DNA of 64,000 bases from Actinomycetota bacterium (GTDB taxonomy: Bacteria > Actinomycetota > Acidimicrobiia > Acidimicrobiales > MedAcidi-G1), in NCBI GenBank assembly GCA_902634555.1, contig CACPKO010000001.1:1-64000 (forward strand), given 5' to 3'. Within the stretch, counting starts at the first letter, position 1; each line of letters opens with the position of its first letter. The notes below the pieces were generated by a model. The model was not told the origin of the DNA, did not search any database, and was given only the letters and a program-made list of their open reading frames with translations. Shown piece by piece: positions 1-9,063 of the stretch. The translations under genes were made by a program, and so were the position numbers.

Positions 1-1122
1 CCTCTTACTCTTGGCGAATTCATTAACGATGTTTTAATGGTTCTTTTCTTCTTTGTCGTTGGTCTTGAAATTAAAAGAGAGTTAGTAACTGGTGAATTAA
101 ACACAAAACGTGCAGCTTCTTTACCAGCTGCAGCGGCAATCGGAGGAATGGTTGTTCCTGCGCTTATCTACTTCGCCTTTAACCAATCAGGTGATGCCAC
201 TGCCGGTTGGGGTATTCCTATGGCAACTGATATCGCATTTGCAGTTGGAGTGGTTTCACTTTTGGGAACTCGAGTTTCAACTTCGTTAAAGATTTTTCTA
301 CTTACTCTTGCCATAGTGGATGACATCGGAGCCATTCTTGTTATAGCGCTTTTTTATACTGAAAAACTTTCTGTCGGATGGCTCATCGTGGCTTTCCTCG
401 TCATATTTGCAACCAGCCTTCTTAAGGCAGTCAAGATTTGGTATATGCCGATATACGTCATTCTTGGGTTCATACTTTGGTATGCGATTTTTGAGTCTGG
501 AGTTCATGCCACAATTGCCGGTGTCATTATGGGGCTTCTTGCACCAGCTCGCCCACTTCTAGATACCGATGACGAAGTAGAAATATTTAAAATACAAAAA
601 ATTGATGAAGTTGAAAGCCAGTCACTTCGACGGCTCGCATTTCAAATAAAAGAAACGGTTCCAGTAACTGAGCGTTTAGCGAACTTGCTTCACCCTTTAA
701 CAGGATTCATTATCTTGCCGCTTTTCGCTTTAGCAAATGCTGGAGTTGTAATAAGTACTGAATCGGTAGGTGACGCAGTTTCATCTGGTGTCACACAAGG
801 CATTGTGGTCGGACTGGTGGTTGGGAAGATTGTAGGAATTACATTATTTACACTTTTAGCTGTGAAAATTGGACTATGTACTCTTCCACCAGGAACTACT
901 AAACGACATATTGTTGGGATCGCTTCAATTGCTGGAATTGGTTTCACTGTTTCGATGTTCATAGGTGGGTTAGCATTTGATAATGCAATGCTTCAAGACG
1001 AAGCAAAAATTGGAATTCTTTTTGCTTCTGTTGTCGCAGCAATCATTGGAACTTTTATTCTTTATAAATCTTCTGAAAGAGAAGAATCTTCCATGGAAGA
1101 AGAAAAACAGGAGATGATTTAA
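1..1122 (+). CDS. nhaA: Na+/H+ antiporter NhaA, 5' end cut by window edge
   Basis: Inner-membrane antiporter that exchanges internal Na+ for external H+ in pH and sodium homeostasis. The reading frame is open from base 1, and the codons before the first ATG (37) read GEFINDVL, which matches the family region just ahead of the conserved FFFVVGLEIKREL segment, so roughly the first 60 residues lie outside the window. Counting from ATG 37, the transport-site aspartates are present: D65 in ATDIAFA and the D95-D96 pair in LAIVDDIGA, equal to D133 and D163/D164 of E. coli NhaA. About ten hydrophobic helices follow and the tail is short and acidic. The stop abuts the topA start directly, so the two genes are probably co-transcribed. 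Confidence 0.95.
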   Translation, partial: PLTLGEFINDVLMVLFFFVVGLEIKRELVTGELNTKRAASLPAAAAIGGMVVPALIYFAFNQSGDATAGWGIPMATDIAFAVGVVSLLGTRVSTSLKIFLLTLAIVDDIGAILVIALFYTEKLSVGWLIVAFLVIFATSLLKAVKIWYMPIYVILGFILWYAIFESGVHATIAGVIMGLLAPARPLLDTDDEVEIFKIQKIDEVESQSLRRLAFQIKETVPVTERLANLLHPLTGFIILPLFALANAGVVISTESVGDAVSSGVTQGIVVGLVVGKIVGITLFTLLAVKIGLCTLPPGTTKRHIVGIASIAGIGFTVSMFIGGLAFDNAMLQDEAKIGILFASVVAAIIGTFILYKSSEREESSMEEEKQEMI

Positions 1123-4100
1123 ATGTCAAAAAAACTTGTCATTGTTGAATCTCCAACAAAAGCAAAAACTATTTCTGGCTACCTTGGCCAAGATTACGCA
1201 GTTGAAGCATCTGTCGGCCATATTCGTGATCTCCCTCAAAAAGGTCAAGCCATTGATATCGAAAATAATTTTGAACCCAAATGGGAAGTAAAAAATAAAG
1301 AACAGGTTTCAAAACTTAGAAAACTTTTAAAAACTGCAGACAGCCTTTACCTCGCTACAGATCTTGATAGAGAAGGCGAAGCCATATCAGTGCACCTTTT
1401 TCAAGAGTTTTGGAATGAAATAAATAAGAACTCAATACCCGTTTATAGGTTACGTACTCCAGAAATTACAAAAAGAAGCATTCAAGCAGCTATTAATGAT
1501 GCAGTTCCCTGGGCCCCAAATGGAGATTCCTCTGAAATCCCTGAAGAGGTTAAACCTGTCTTTGAAGCATATTTAGCTCGACGAATACTTGATCGTCTTT
1601 ATGGTTTTGAACTTTCTCCTGTGCTTTGGAGAATGATTTCAAAAGGCTTATCTGCAGGACGTGTTCAAAGCGTCGCTACCAGGCTTGTAGTTGAACGAGA
1701 ACAAGATCGTATGAGATTTAGTTCCGCAGAGTATTGGGACCTAAAGGGAACATTAGTAACAAAAACTGCAGAAACTTTTAATTCATCTCTAATTGAAATT
1801 AACGGAAAACGTGTAGCTACAAGTAGGAACTTCAACGAGAATGGTGAGGTAACAACTGATCAAGTCGTGGTCTTAAATAGAACACAGACCGAGGAAATCA
1901 CAAAAGATTTCACCGGGGCACTATTGCAAGTTTCGTCAGTAACGAAGAAGCCTTTGACTCGCCGTCCCATGCCTCCATTTATTACCTCAACTTTTCAACA
2001 GGCAGCATCAAGCCGGTTAAAAATGTCGCCTTCAATTGCAATGAATGCAGCTTCTTCCTTATTCCAAAAGGGTTACATCACGTATATGCGAACTGACAGC
2101 ACGACTCTTTCAGTAGATGCGCTTAATGCCGGTAGAGCAGCAATAAAAGAAAAATTCGGAGATGGCTACGTACCTGATGCGCCTCGGTCATATAAAGGAA
2201 AAGTACTCAATGCTCAAGAGGCGCACGAGGCAATTCGACCAGCAGGTGAACGATTTAAAAGCCCTGAGGAAGTAGCGGGAGAAGTTTCACCTGCGGAGGC
2301 AAAAGTTTATGAAATGATCTGGCAACGAACAATTGCCTCCCAAATGAATGATTTTGTTGGTGAAACTACTCAAATTCTTTTAAAAGCAAAAGATGGGAAA
2401 GAATCCGAACTTACTTTTTCAGCATCAGGAACAGTTGTTATTCATCAAGGATTCAGAAAAATTTGGCATCAGAGCACTAATGATGAAGATGAAGATGAAT
2501 CCGAAATGATTCTCCCCGACCTTCAAGAAAATGATGAAGTCACAATCAGCGAGATTATTTCAACCGGAAAAGAAACAAAGCCGCCGAATAGATTTAGTGA
2601 AGCCACTTTGATTAGAGAGTTGGAAGATTTAGGAATTGGAAGGCCTTCTACGTTCGCTTCCACAGTAAAAACTATTCAAGATAGAGACTATGTTTGGAAA
2701 AAAGGATCAGCACTCGTTCCAACTCTTGCAGCTTTTGCAGTAACAGAACTTCTAAAAAAACATTTTCCTAAATTAATTGATTTTGATTTCACTAAAAATA
2801 TGGAAACAGACCTTGATGCGATCGCTGAAGGAGAGGTTAACTGGCAAGACATGCTCAGCGACTTTTATTTTGGATCCAGTAATGGTGAAGACCCCGGTAT
2901 TCATGACAAAGTCACAAATCGGCTTGGCGACATTGATGGAAAAGCTATTTCAACAATTTCGTTAGGTAATCATCCAACAACGGGCGAACCAGTTGATGCA
3001 TCCTACGGAAAATTTGGGCCTTACGTCCGTACCGGAGAAATAACCCGCTCTATCCCTGATGATATTCCTCCAGATGAACTAACTGTAGAAAAAGCAATTG
3101 AATTTCTTGACGCTCCGACTGAGCGTCATCTTGGCGATGATCCGGAAACTGGCCTCCCAGTTGTTGTGAAATCTGGAAGATTTGGACCATATGTCTCTTT
3201 AGGTCGACCTCCTGAACCTCTTAAACGTTCTCCAGAATTGCTTGCACTTTCTGCTTTAGGGCTGCATCGAAAAGAAATCAAAGTGGCCTTAAATTATTTG
3301 AGACTTGCACATGGTTCGATTGATGAGAAAACGATTCGTCAAATAATTAATATTCCAAAAAGAGAGGGACTCGGTAAAGGCACTCTTGACAAAATCAGTG
3401 ATTTTGGGAATGAATCAAATAAAGATTTTCTTGATGCTTTAGAGAATGCTGCTGAAGTCGGAATAAAAGGTAAAGCGCTTGAAAGTGTAAAAAGCTTCTT
3501 GAGAGTAAAAAAGAAATTAGAAAAACTCTTTCCAGAAGGTCCAGCTGTAGTGGTAGAAGCTGCACTTACGACGTCTTTACGTAAAGAATTAGTAGCGAAA
3601 GATGAAAATCGATCAGAAAACCTTGATTCATTAATTGAAGCACTTCAAGGATTTTCAACTGAAGAAATTTCAGGTGCTGACGCAGTAACAAATGTTATTG
3701 ATCAACTTGAAAGTCTTAAGTCTGTAGAAGATGGACCAAAGCCAAAGATGGCTTCTTTATTTCAGACAATGACACCGGAACGAATAACTTTTGAAGAGGC
3801 GCAAGAAATTTTGAGATTACCTCGCACTGTAGGTGTAGATCCTAACGATCAGGGAACGATCACTGTGCACAATGGACGCTTCGGGCCATATTTAAGGAAA
3901 GAACTCCCTTCTGACGAAGGAGATTCCGAAAATAGTGGACCTGTTGACACACGTAGTCTTGATAACGAGGAAATGTTATTGACAATTACTTTAGACGAGT
4001 GCCTAACTCTCCTATCTCAACCGAAAAAATTTGGACGTAGAGGCCCTAAACCTCCATTAGCTCAGTATGGGAAAGATCCCGAATCTGGAAAAGAAATTAC

Positions 4101-4260
4101 ATTACGTGAAGGAAAATTTGGCTTGTATGTCTCTGATGGCGAGTACAACGCTTCTTTAAGAAGAGGTGACTCTCCAGAAACTCTTACTGAAGGAAGAGCT
4201 CAAGAGTTACTTGCAGAACGTCGCTTACAGGGTCCGGCAAAGAAAAAGAAAAGCCGTTAA
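1123..4260 (+). CDS. topA: DNA topoisomerase I (type IA) with an unusual C-terminal insertion
   Basis: Relaxes negative supercoils by single-strand passage. The N-terminal Toprim domain shows VIVESPTKAKT (E9) and the metal triad D80/D82/E84 in DLDREGEAI. The catalytic tyrosine is Y321 in YITYMRTDS. As in other actinobacterial TopA, there is no C-terminal zinc-finger array. Instead four TopA C-terminal repeats of the form G-R/K-F-G-x-Y carry their cores near residues 629, 686, 918 and 997. Between the second and third repeats lies a segment of about 160 residues (706-866) that reads as a UvrD/PcrA 2B subdomain and is listed separately. This accounts for the length of 1045 aa, against 865 in E. 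coli and about 930 in mycobacteria. The tail is lysine-rich (KKKKSR). The gene begins immediately after the nhaA stop. Confidence 0.96.
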   Translation: MSKKLVIVESPTKAKTISGYLGQDYAVEASVGHIRDLPQKGQAIDIENNFEPKWEVKNKEQVSKLRKLLKTADSLYLATDLDREGEAISVHLFQEFWNEINKNSIPVYRLRTPEITKRSIQAAINDAVPWAPNGDSSEIPEEVKPVFEAYLARRILDRLYGFELSPVLWRMISKGLSAGRVQSVATRLVVEREQDRMRFSSAEYWDLKGTLVTKTAETFNSSLIEINGKRVATSRNFNENGEVTTDQVVVLNRTQTEEITKDFTGALLQVSSVTKKPLTRRPMPPFITSTFQQAASSRLKMSPSIAMNAASSLFQKGYITYMRTDSTTLSVDALNAGRAAIKEKFGDGYVPDAPRSYKGKVLNAQEAHEAIRPAGERFKSPEEVAGEVSPAEAKVYEMIWQRTIASQMNDFVGETTQILLKAKDGKESELTFSASGTVVIHQGFRKIWHQSTNDEDEDESEMILPDLQENDEVTISEIISTGKETKPPNRFSEATLIRELEDLGIGRPSTFASTVKTIQDRDYVWKKGSALVPTLAAFAVTELLKKHFPKLIDFDFTKNMETDLDAIAEGEVNWQDMLSDFYFGSSNGEDPGIHDKVTNRLGDIDGKAISTISLGNHPTTGEPVDASYGKFGPYVRTGEITRSIPDDIPPDELTVEKAIEFLDAPTERHLGDDPETGLPVVVKSGRFGPYVSLGRPPEPLKRSPELLALSALGLHRKEIKVALNYLRLAHGSIDEKTIRQIINIPKREGLGKGTLDKISDFGNESNKDFLDALENAAEVGIKGKALESVKSFLRVKKKLEKLFPEGPAVVVEAALTTSLRKELVAKDENRSENLDSLIEALQGFSTEEISGADAVTNVIDQLESLKSVEDGPKPKMASLFQTMTPERITFEEAQEILRLPRTVGVDPNDQGTITVHNGRFGPYLRKELPSDEGDSENSGPVDTRSLDNEEMLLTITLDECLTLLSQPKKFGRRGPKPPLAQYGKDPESGKEITLREGKFGLYVSDGEYNASLRRGDSPETLTEGRAQELLAERRLQGPAKKKKSR
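3238..3720 (+). other. UvrD/PcrA 2B-like domain embedded in TopA (residues about 706-866)
   Basis: In the topA frame the segment starts with RKEIK-x-ALNYLRLA, followed by IRQIINIPKRE-GLGKGTLDKI. From memory this matches the start of the 2B subdomain in PcrA/UvrD helicases (RKEIKD-x-LAYLR, then RIINVPKRGIG-x-xTIDKL). The resemblance continues in order through DFLDALENAAEVGIKGKA, a GPAVVVEAAL segment, and ENLDSLIEALQGFS, which parallels the family's RLENLDEFLS-type helix. No Walker A, Walker B or other helicase motif is present, so only this accessory domain is there. It is in frame, uninterrupted, and flanked on both sides by TopA repeats, so it is an insertion and not a read-through. In helicases the 2B domain contacts duplex DNA and partner proteins; the role here is inferred only. 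Confidence 0.8.
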
Positions 4261-4299
4261 TTTGAAGAGTCTGTACGTCTCGTAAAAGACTGGTTTACA

Positions 4300-5721
4300 G
4301 TGGAAGAGATGTCAGAGCACCAAGACGGGATCCAACCAGAAGAATTAAGTAATGATTCTGAGATAGGTAAAACTCAGGATGGATTCCAGACGCGTGTATT
4401 TGGAACACCTGAATTCTTTCGACTTTGGTTAGCGCAAGTTGTTTCTGCCACAGGAGACTGGCTCGGATTGCTTGCTATAAGTATTCTTGCGATTCGAGTT
4501 GGGTCAGGTTCAGAAGGAGCGGCGCTAAGTCTTGTTCTAGTAGCCCGTATCGCTCCTGGATTTTTCTTCGGGCCAATTGCAGGAGTGTTGGTTGATCGAT
4601 GGGATAGAAAAAAAGTAATGGTGCGTTGCGACCTCGGCAGAGCAGCAGTAATGGTTGCGTTACCATTCGTTGACACCATATTGGGCCTCGTTATCGCATC
4701 TTTGATACTTGAAGCTTTAACTATGTTGTGGTCTCCAGCAAAAGAAGCCTCTGTGCCCAACTTGGTTCCCGCAGAGTACCTGACAACAGCGAACTCGCTT
4801 TCAATGATCGCAGCATATGGAACTTTCCCAATCGGGGCAGGTTTGATGGCTTTGTTCGGAAGATTGTCTACAGCACTTTTTAGTTCAGAATGGGCGGATG
4901 GTTTTCGACTCCATGAGGAAGGGTTGGCTTTTTATGCCAATGCTCTCACTTTCCTTGTTGCTGCAGGACTGATTTTTTCTTTAGATCTTCCTCATCGTTT
5001 GAAACGCTCTACAAAAGAAGAAACTTCTTTAAAGGGACGTTTATCAGAACCGATGATTGATCTTAAAGAAGGTTGGAATTTCATTTTCGTTAACCCCGTT
5101 GCTCGAACAGTAAATGTGGGTCTTGCTACAGCATTAATCGGTGGCGGAATGCTTGTTCCTCTTGGAGCTATTTATGCCACAGAAGTACTTGACGCTGGTG
5201 ATGGAGGGTTCGGATTTCTAATTACCGCATTAGGCATAGGTATGGCAGTCGGAGTTGGGATGGTCTCTTGGCTTCAACGACGTTTACAAAAAACTCTTAT
5301 GTTTACGTGGTCATTAATTTCGGCTGGAGTATTTTTGATATTCACCGCATCTACAAGTCAGATTCATTTCTCTGGGGTCATGACATTTTGTATTGGCATG
5401 TGTGCAGGATCTGTTTATGTATTGGGCTTCACGCTGCTTCATGAAAATGTTGCCGATGAACTTCGAGGTCGAATCTTTTCTACCTTCTATTTACTTACAC
5501 GAATGTGTGTGCTCTTAGCTTTAGTTGTTGGTCCATTATTGGAAGAAGTATTTGACCGGCTTTCTAAACGATTCTGGGAAAGAGATATAAACATTTTTGG
5601 ATTAGAGATTTTTGTTCCTGGGGTTCGACTTACCTTATGGCTAGCAGCCCTAATAATGTTGGCTGCTGGTGCGATTGCTGTTGTTTCGCTCCGATCAGGT
5701 CGAAGAACTGAGAACTCATGA
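4300..5721 (+). CDS. MFS permease (MFS_3 / EntS-like exporter type)
   Basis: Twelve-helix major facilitator protein of 473 aa. After a hydrophilic N-terminus of about 30 residues comes FFRLWLAQVVSATGDWLGLL, typical of the MFS_3 group that includes the enterobactin exporter EntS. A loop motif VDRWDRKKVMV follows helix 2, and a second half starts near residue 260. The substrate cannot be read from sequence; efflux of a small molecule is the usual role. The start is GTG 4300, with ATG 4309 nine bases downstream as an alternative. The 3' end overlaps tmk by 4 bp (ATGA), so it is translationally coupled to tmk and holB. The function of that grouping is unclear and may be only operon packing. Confidence 0.85.
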   Translation: MEEMSEHQDGIQPEELSNDSEIGKTQDGFQTRVFGTPEFFRLWLAQVVSATGDWLGLLAISILAIRVGSGSEGAALSLVLVARIAPGFFFGPIAGVLVDRWDRKKVMVRCDLGRAAVMVALPFVDTILGLVIASLILEALTMLWSPAKEASVPNLVPAEYLTTANSLSMIAAYGTFPIGAGLMALFGRLSTALFSSEWADGFRLHEEGLAFYANALTFLVAAGLIFSLDLPHRLKRSTKEETSLKGRLSEPMIDLKEGWNFIFVNPVARTVNVGLATALIGGGMLVPLGAIYATEVLDAGDGGFGFLITALGIGMAVGVGMVSWLQRRLQKTLMFTWSLISAGVFLIFTASTSQIHFSGVMTFCIGMCAGSVYVLGFTLLHENVADELRGRIFSTFYLLTRMCVLLALVVGPLLEEVFDRLSKRFWERDINIFGLEIFVPGVRLTLWLAALIMLAAGAIAVVSLRSGRRTENS

Positions 5722-6317
5722 CAGGTCGATTTATTGCATTTGAAGGAGGAGAAGGGTCGGGTAAAAGTACGCAAGCCCGCCGGTTAGCAGATCATTTAGG
5801 GGCTCTGCTGACCCGCGAACCAGGTGGCACACCTTTGGGTGAACGCCTTAGAGATCTAGTTCTTGATCCCCCTCAATCTGAAGCGCCTTCTGCTCGAGCT
5901 GAAGCGTTAATGATCGCAGCAGCGCGGGCACAACATGTATCTGAAGTAGTGAGACCAGCTCTTGAGAGCGGAAAAGATGTTGTAAGTGACCGATTTATCG
6001 GTTCTTCTTTGGCTTATCAAGGCGCTGGTAGATCACTAGGGGTACCTGAGGTAGAAGCCATATCACTCTTTGCGGTTGATGGTCTTGTAGCAGATATAAA
6101 TATTTTTATTGATGTCGACGAAGAAATTGCACAAAAACGACTAAATAGATCGTTAGATCGAATTGAACTTGCTGGTAAAGATTTTCATCACCAAGTTGCG
6201 GAAGCGTATAGAAAAATTGCTTCTGAAAATCCACAGCGTTGGGTAGTAATTGATGGAAATGTCAATGTTGATGAAGTAACGAAGCAAGTAATGGCAGTAA
6301 TTGATGAAAGATTCTGA
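5718..6317 (+). CDS. tmk: dTMP kinase
   Basis: Phosphorylates dTMP to dTDP with ATP, the last specific step towards dTTP. The P-loop is FEGGEGSGKST (K16). The thymidylate-binding DR motif appears as VVSDRFIGSSLAYQG. The lid region follows RLNRSLDRIE, and the tail WVVIDGN matches the end of the family. The length, 199 aa, is normal. The start ATG lies inside the end of the MFS gene (ATGA overlap), and the stop shares one base with the holB start. The tmk-holB order is widely conserved in bacteria because both serve DNA replication. Confidence 0.95.
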   Translation: MTGRFIAFEGGEGSGKSTQARRLADHLGALLTREPGGTPLGERLRDLVLDPPQSEAPSARAEALMIAAARAQHVSEVVRPALESGKDVVSDRFIGSSLAYQGAGRSLGVPEVEAISLFAVDGLVADINIFIDVDEEIAQKRLNRSLDRIELAGKDFHHQVAEAYRKIASENPQRWVVIDGNVNVDEVTKQVMAVIDERF

Positions 6318-7366
6318 TGGAAAACGAAGAACTTTGGTCAACAGTTATCGGGCAATCACAAGCAATTTCTTATTTACAAACTGCGGTTGAATCACCAGTT
6401 CATGCTTATCTTTTTATAGGTCCAGAAGGGTCAGGCCGCAAGCAAGCAGCGTTTGCGTTTGCTGGAGCACTTTTAGCCGCTAACTCAGAAGAGGAATCAT
6501 TACGTCATCGACAACTCGCAGTTCTTGAGCAGCACCCTGACGTAACTTATGTTGCCCCACAAGGACCATCGCTGTTGGTTGTAGATTCTGAGCGAATTAT
6601 CAAAGAAGCATCGCGTTCTCCTATTGAGTCAAATCGAAAAATAATTATTGTTGATCGGTTTCATACCGCCGAACCTGAGGTTTCCGCCAGTCTTTTAAAA
6701 ACAATTGAAGAACCGCCTGAAAGTTCAATATTTGTGTTGCTTGCCGATGATGTACGAGAACACCAAATTACGATCTCTTCTCGATGCGTTCGAGTAGATT
6801 TTCCAGCTCTCTCTACAGAAGTGATTGCAGACGCACTGGTGGAAGAAGGTGAGAGTCAAGACCATGCTCAATTTTTAGCGATGGCTGCATCAGGAAGCCT
6901 TGAACGTGCACGTCTGTTAGCAAAAGATCCTTCTGTTATTGACCGTTACGAACTTTGGAAATCTATACCAACCCGACTAAACCACACGGGCGCAACTGTC
7001 GCTGAAATAGTGACAGAAATAGAAGAACAGATCAGTGAATCAGAAAGCCCACTTCTATCTAAGCATGAGAAAGAATTAGCAGATCTTGAAGAAAGAGAAG
7101 AGTCATTCGGAACACGCGGCTCTGGAAGAAAAGATTTAATAACAAGACAAAAACGCGAAATTCGACGCTTCCGAGAAGAAGAACTTACCTTTGGTTTCGC
7201 CGTTCTTTCCCGCCAGTATTTAGATGCATCTGAACATAAAACGGAAGAAGTAATTCTTGATGCGACTCAACGTATCACTACAACAGCTTCAGAACTTCTT
7301 GAACGGAATCCAAATGAAACTCTCATGCTTCAAGCACTCTTGTTAGATCTACCTGCGTTAAGGTAA
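6317..7366 (+). CDS. holB: DNA polymerase III delta' subunit
   Basis: Clamp-loader subunit delta', which helps load the sliding clamp during replication. The protein has an N-terminal AAA+ module. The nucleotide-binding loop GPEGSGRKQ has arginine where ATP-hydrolysing members have the conserved lysine, as expected for delta', which does not hydrolyse ATP. The SRC motif is present as SSRC, and the LLKTIEEPPESSIFVLL strand-helix is diagnostic of the DnaX/HolB family. The four-cysteine zinc module of DnaX-type subunits is absent. The C-terminal half is helical and charged. The 349 aa are encoded directly after tmk with a one-base overlap. Confidence 0.9.
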   Translation: MENEELWSTVIGQSQAISYLQTAVESPVHAYLFIGPEGSGRKQAAFAFAGALLAANSEEESLRHRQLAVLEQHPDVTYVAPQGPSLLVVDSERIIKEASRSPIESNRKIIIVDRFHTAEPEVSASLLKTIEEPPESSIFVLLADDVREHQITISSRCVRVDFPALSTEVIADALVEEGESQDHAQFLAMAASGSLERARLLAKDPSVIDRYELWKSIPTRLNHTGATVAEIVTEIEEQISESESPLLSKHEKELADLEEREESFGTRGSGRKDLITRQKREIRRFREEELTFGFAVLSRQYLDASEHKTEEVILDATQRITTTASELLERNPNETLMLQALLLDLPALR

Positions 7367-7371
7367 GGAAC

Positions 7372-8343
7372 ATGCAAAACAACATGCAGAGCCCTGGACG
7401 TTACTGTGATCGTACTGTTGAATATGCAGGGGTTGTTGGTGAAAATCTTGAGATACCTTCTGCAAATCCAATCAACTACTACGAAGCAATTAACGCGTCA
7501 GATCAAATAGACAAAGTAATTATTGATGGAAAACTCTTTGTCCCTAGCGATAAAGAACTAAACCCACTTGTCATAATTGTTCCTGGAAGCCTAGGAGTAG
7601 GTCCAAATCATGAAGCACACGCGGAGACTCTCGTATCTGAGGGCTATGCCGTATTTGTCCTAGATCCGTTTGGGGCACGTTCAGTAGAGTCAACGGTGGA
7701 GAACCAAACTCAGTATTCCTTCGCTGCAAGCGCCTTCGATGTTTTAGCAACCTATAAGAAACTGAGCGAGCGAGAAGAAATTGATTCTGACCGTATTGGC
7801 GCTCAAGGACATAGCCGGGGTGGATCAGCGATATTGACTGCGGTTACAAGAAAATTTGCTGATCCGATCATTGGAAAACAAAACAGTCTTAAAGCTGCCT
7901 ATGCGGTCTACCCATGGTCAGGGCATCAATTCCTATCACCTGAAATAGGAGAAACTAATCTTCACTCAATTATTGGAGAACTTGATGACTGGCTTTCCGT
8001 TCAACAAGTTGAAGAACATATCGCAGCAATTACTGCTACAGGGGCAAATGCCACGATACGAATAGTTCCTGAAGCGCATCATAGTTTTGACCGCCAAGGT
8101 GAAGTTTACGAAGTACCTGAAGCAAAAGTAGCGCCTGAAGCTCCAACAATTATGATCACAGACGACGGTTTAATGATCAATCCTCAAACCGGACAACCTT
8201 CAACAGGCATGACAGACTTTGACGCATTTGTATATGCGCTAAAAAATGGTTTCGGTAAAACAGGGGCACACATGGGTGGGATAAAAGATCAACCAGAAGT
8301 ATTTTCAGTTGACATGGTTAGTTTCTTTAAAGAAAATTTGTAA
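7372..8343 (+). CDS. Dienelactone-hydrolase-family alpha/beta hydrolase
   Basis: Alpha/beta-hydrolase of 323 aa of the dienelactone hydrolase type. Visible features are the oxyanion strand LVIIVPGSLGVGPNHEAHAE, a nucleophile elbow GHSRGG with S148, a likely acid at D205/D206 in GELDDWLS, and the histidine H236/H237 in PEAHHSFDR. A serine nucleophile replaces the cysteine of true dienelactone hydrolase, so the substrate is probably another ester or lactone. There is no signal peptide, so it is probably cytoplasmic. Two ATG starts are possible, 7372 and 7384; AAGGA just upstream favours 7372. It follows holB by five bases and ends convergently against alaX. Confidence 0.8.
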   Translation: MQNNMQSPGRYCDRTVEYAGVVGENLEIPSANPINYYEAINASDQIDKVIIDGKLFVPSDKELNPLVIIVPGSLGVGPNHEAHAETLVSEGYAVFVLDPFGARSVESTVENQTQYSFAASAFDVLATYKKLSEREEIDSDRIGAQGHSRGGSAILTAVTRKFADPIIGKQNSLKAAYAVYPWSGHQFLSPEIGETNLHSIIGELDDWLSVQQVEEHIAAITATGANATIRIVPEAHHSFDRQGEVYEVPEAKVAPEAPTIMITDDGLMINPQTGQPSTGMTDFDAFVYALKNGFGKTGAHMGGIKDQPEVFSVDMVSFFKENL

Positions 8344-8349
8344 TACAAA

Positions 8350-9063
8350 TTAACTGTCATGTAAAACAAATCGAACCCGCTTAAAACCTTTACCTTTCGA
8401 TTCAGTTTTTGTGATTTCAATTCGGCCGACTTGATTTGTAGAAGAGACATGTGTGCCACCATCGGCTTGACGATCAAGACCAACAATGTCAACAACACGT
8501 ATTTCAGAAACCGTTTCCGGGACAAGATTAGTTTTTGTGCGTATCAAATCTCGATCAAACACTGCGCTTTCACGCGACATAAAAGAAACTTCAACTGGCC
8601 GGTCCGCTTTTATCTCAATATTGCAGAGATCTTCAATTTTTTTAGCAAACCCTTCAGGGATTTGATCAATTTCAAAATCCATGCGCCCGGACAAAGCATC
8701 CATGTTTCCTCCAGTCACCACTCTCTTCCAATCACGCCATATAACCCCACAGAGAATATGCATAGCGGTATGAGTACGCATCATGTTTTTTCTTCGATCA
8801 GCATCAATTTCACCATGTATTTCAGTTCCAACCTCCGGAATAAGCCCTGCCAAAGTATGGAGAACCTTTCCTTCAACAGAACGAACATCAATAACTGATG
8901 CGGCACCGCTTTCCCAAGTGATATGACCAGTGTCATGCGGTTGCCCACCGCTTGTGGCATAAAAAGCCGTTTGGTCTAGTTCAATACGATTGTCGTCAAC
9001 AGACAGAACTGTGGCAGTGAATGAAAGAAGATTCGCATCACGTAAATAAATCCGATCAGTCAT
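8350..9063 (-). CDS. alaX: Alanyl-tRNA editing protein (AlaX family)
   Basis: Free-standing editing domain that hydrolyses mischarged tRNA(Ala), typically Ser-tRNA(Ala). The 237 aa carry the first zinc motif HTAMH (H98, H102) and the second block QADGGTHVSST near residue 205, with glutamine in place of the cysteine seen in AlaRS itself, a common AlaX variant. It has the tRNA_SAD (second additional domain) fold and no synthetase core. The start ATG overlaps the end of the upstream membrane-anchored gene by 8 bp, so the two form a small minus-strand operon. The 3' end faces the hydrolase gene with a 6 bp gap. Confidence 0.9.
   Translation of the reverse strand: MTDRIYLRDANLLSFTATVLSVDDNRIELDQTAFYATSGGQPHDTGHITWESGAASVIDVRSVEGKVLHTLAGLIPEVGTEIHGEIDADRRKNMMRTHTAMHILCGVIWRDWKRVVTGGNMDALSGRMDFEIDQIPEGFAKKIEDLCNIEIKADRPVEVSFMSRESAVFDRDLIRTKTNLVPETVSEIRVVDIVGLDRQADGGTHVSSTNQVGRIEITKTESKGKGFKRVRFVLHDS

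Noticed and set aside
8431-8898. Plus-strand open frame of 155 codons
   Set aside because: It lies fully antisense to alaX, whose zinc motifs are clear; the composition is that of a reverse-frame shadow.
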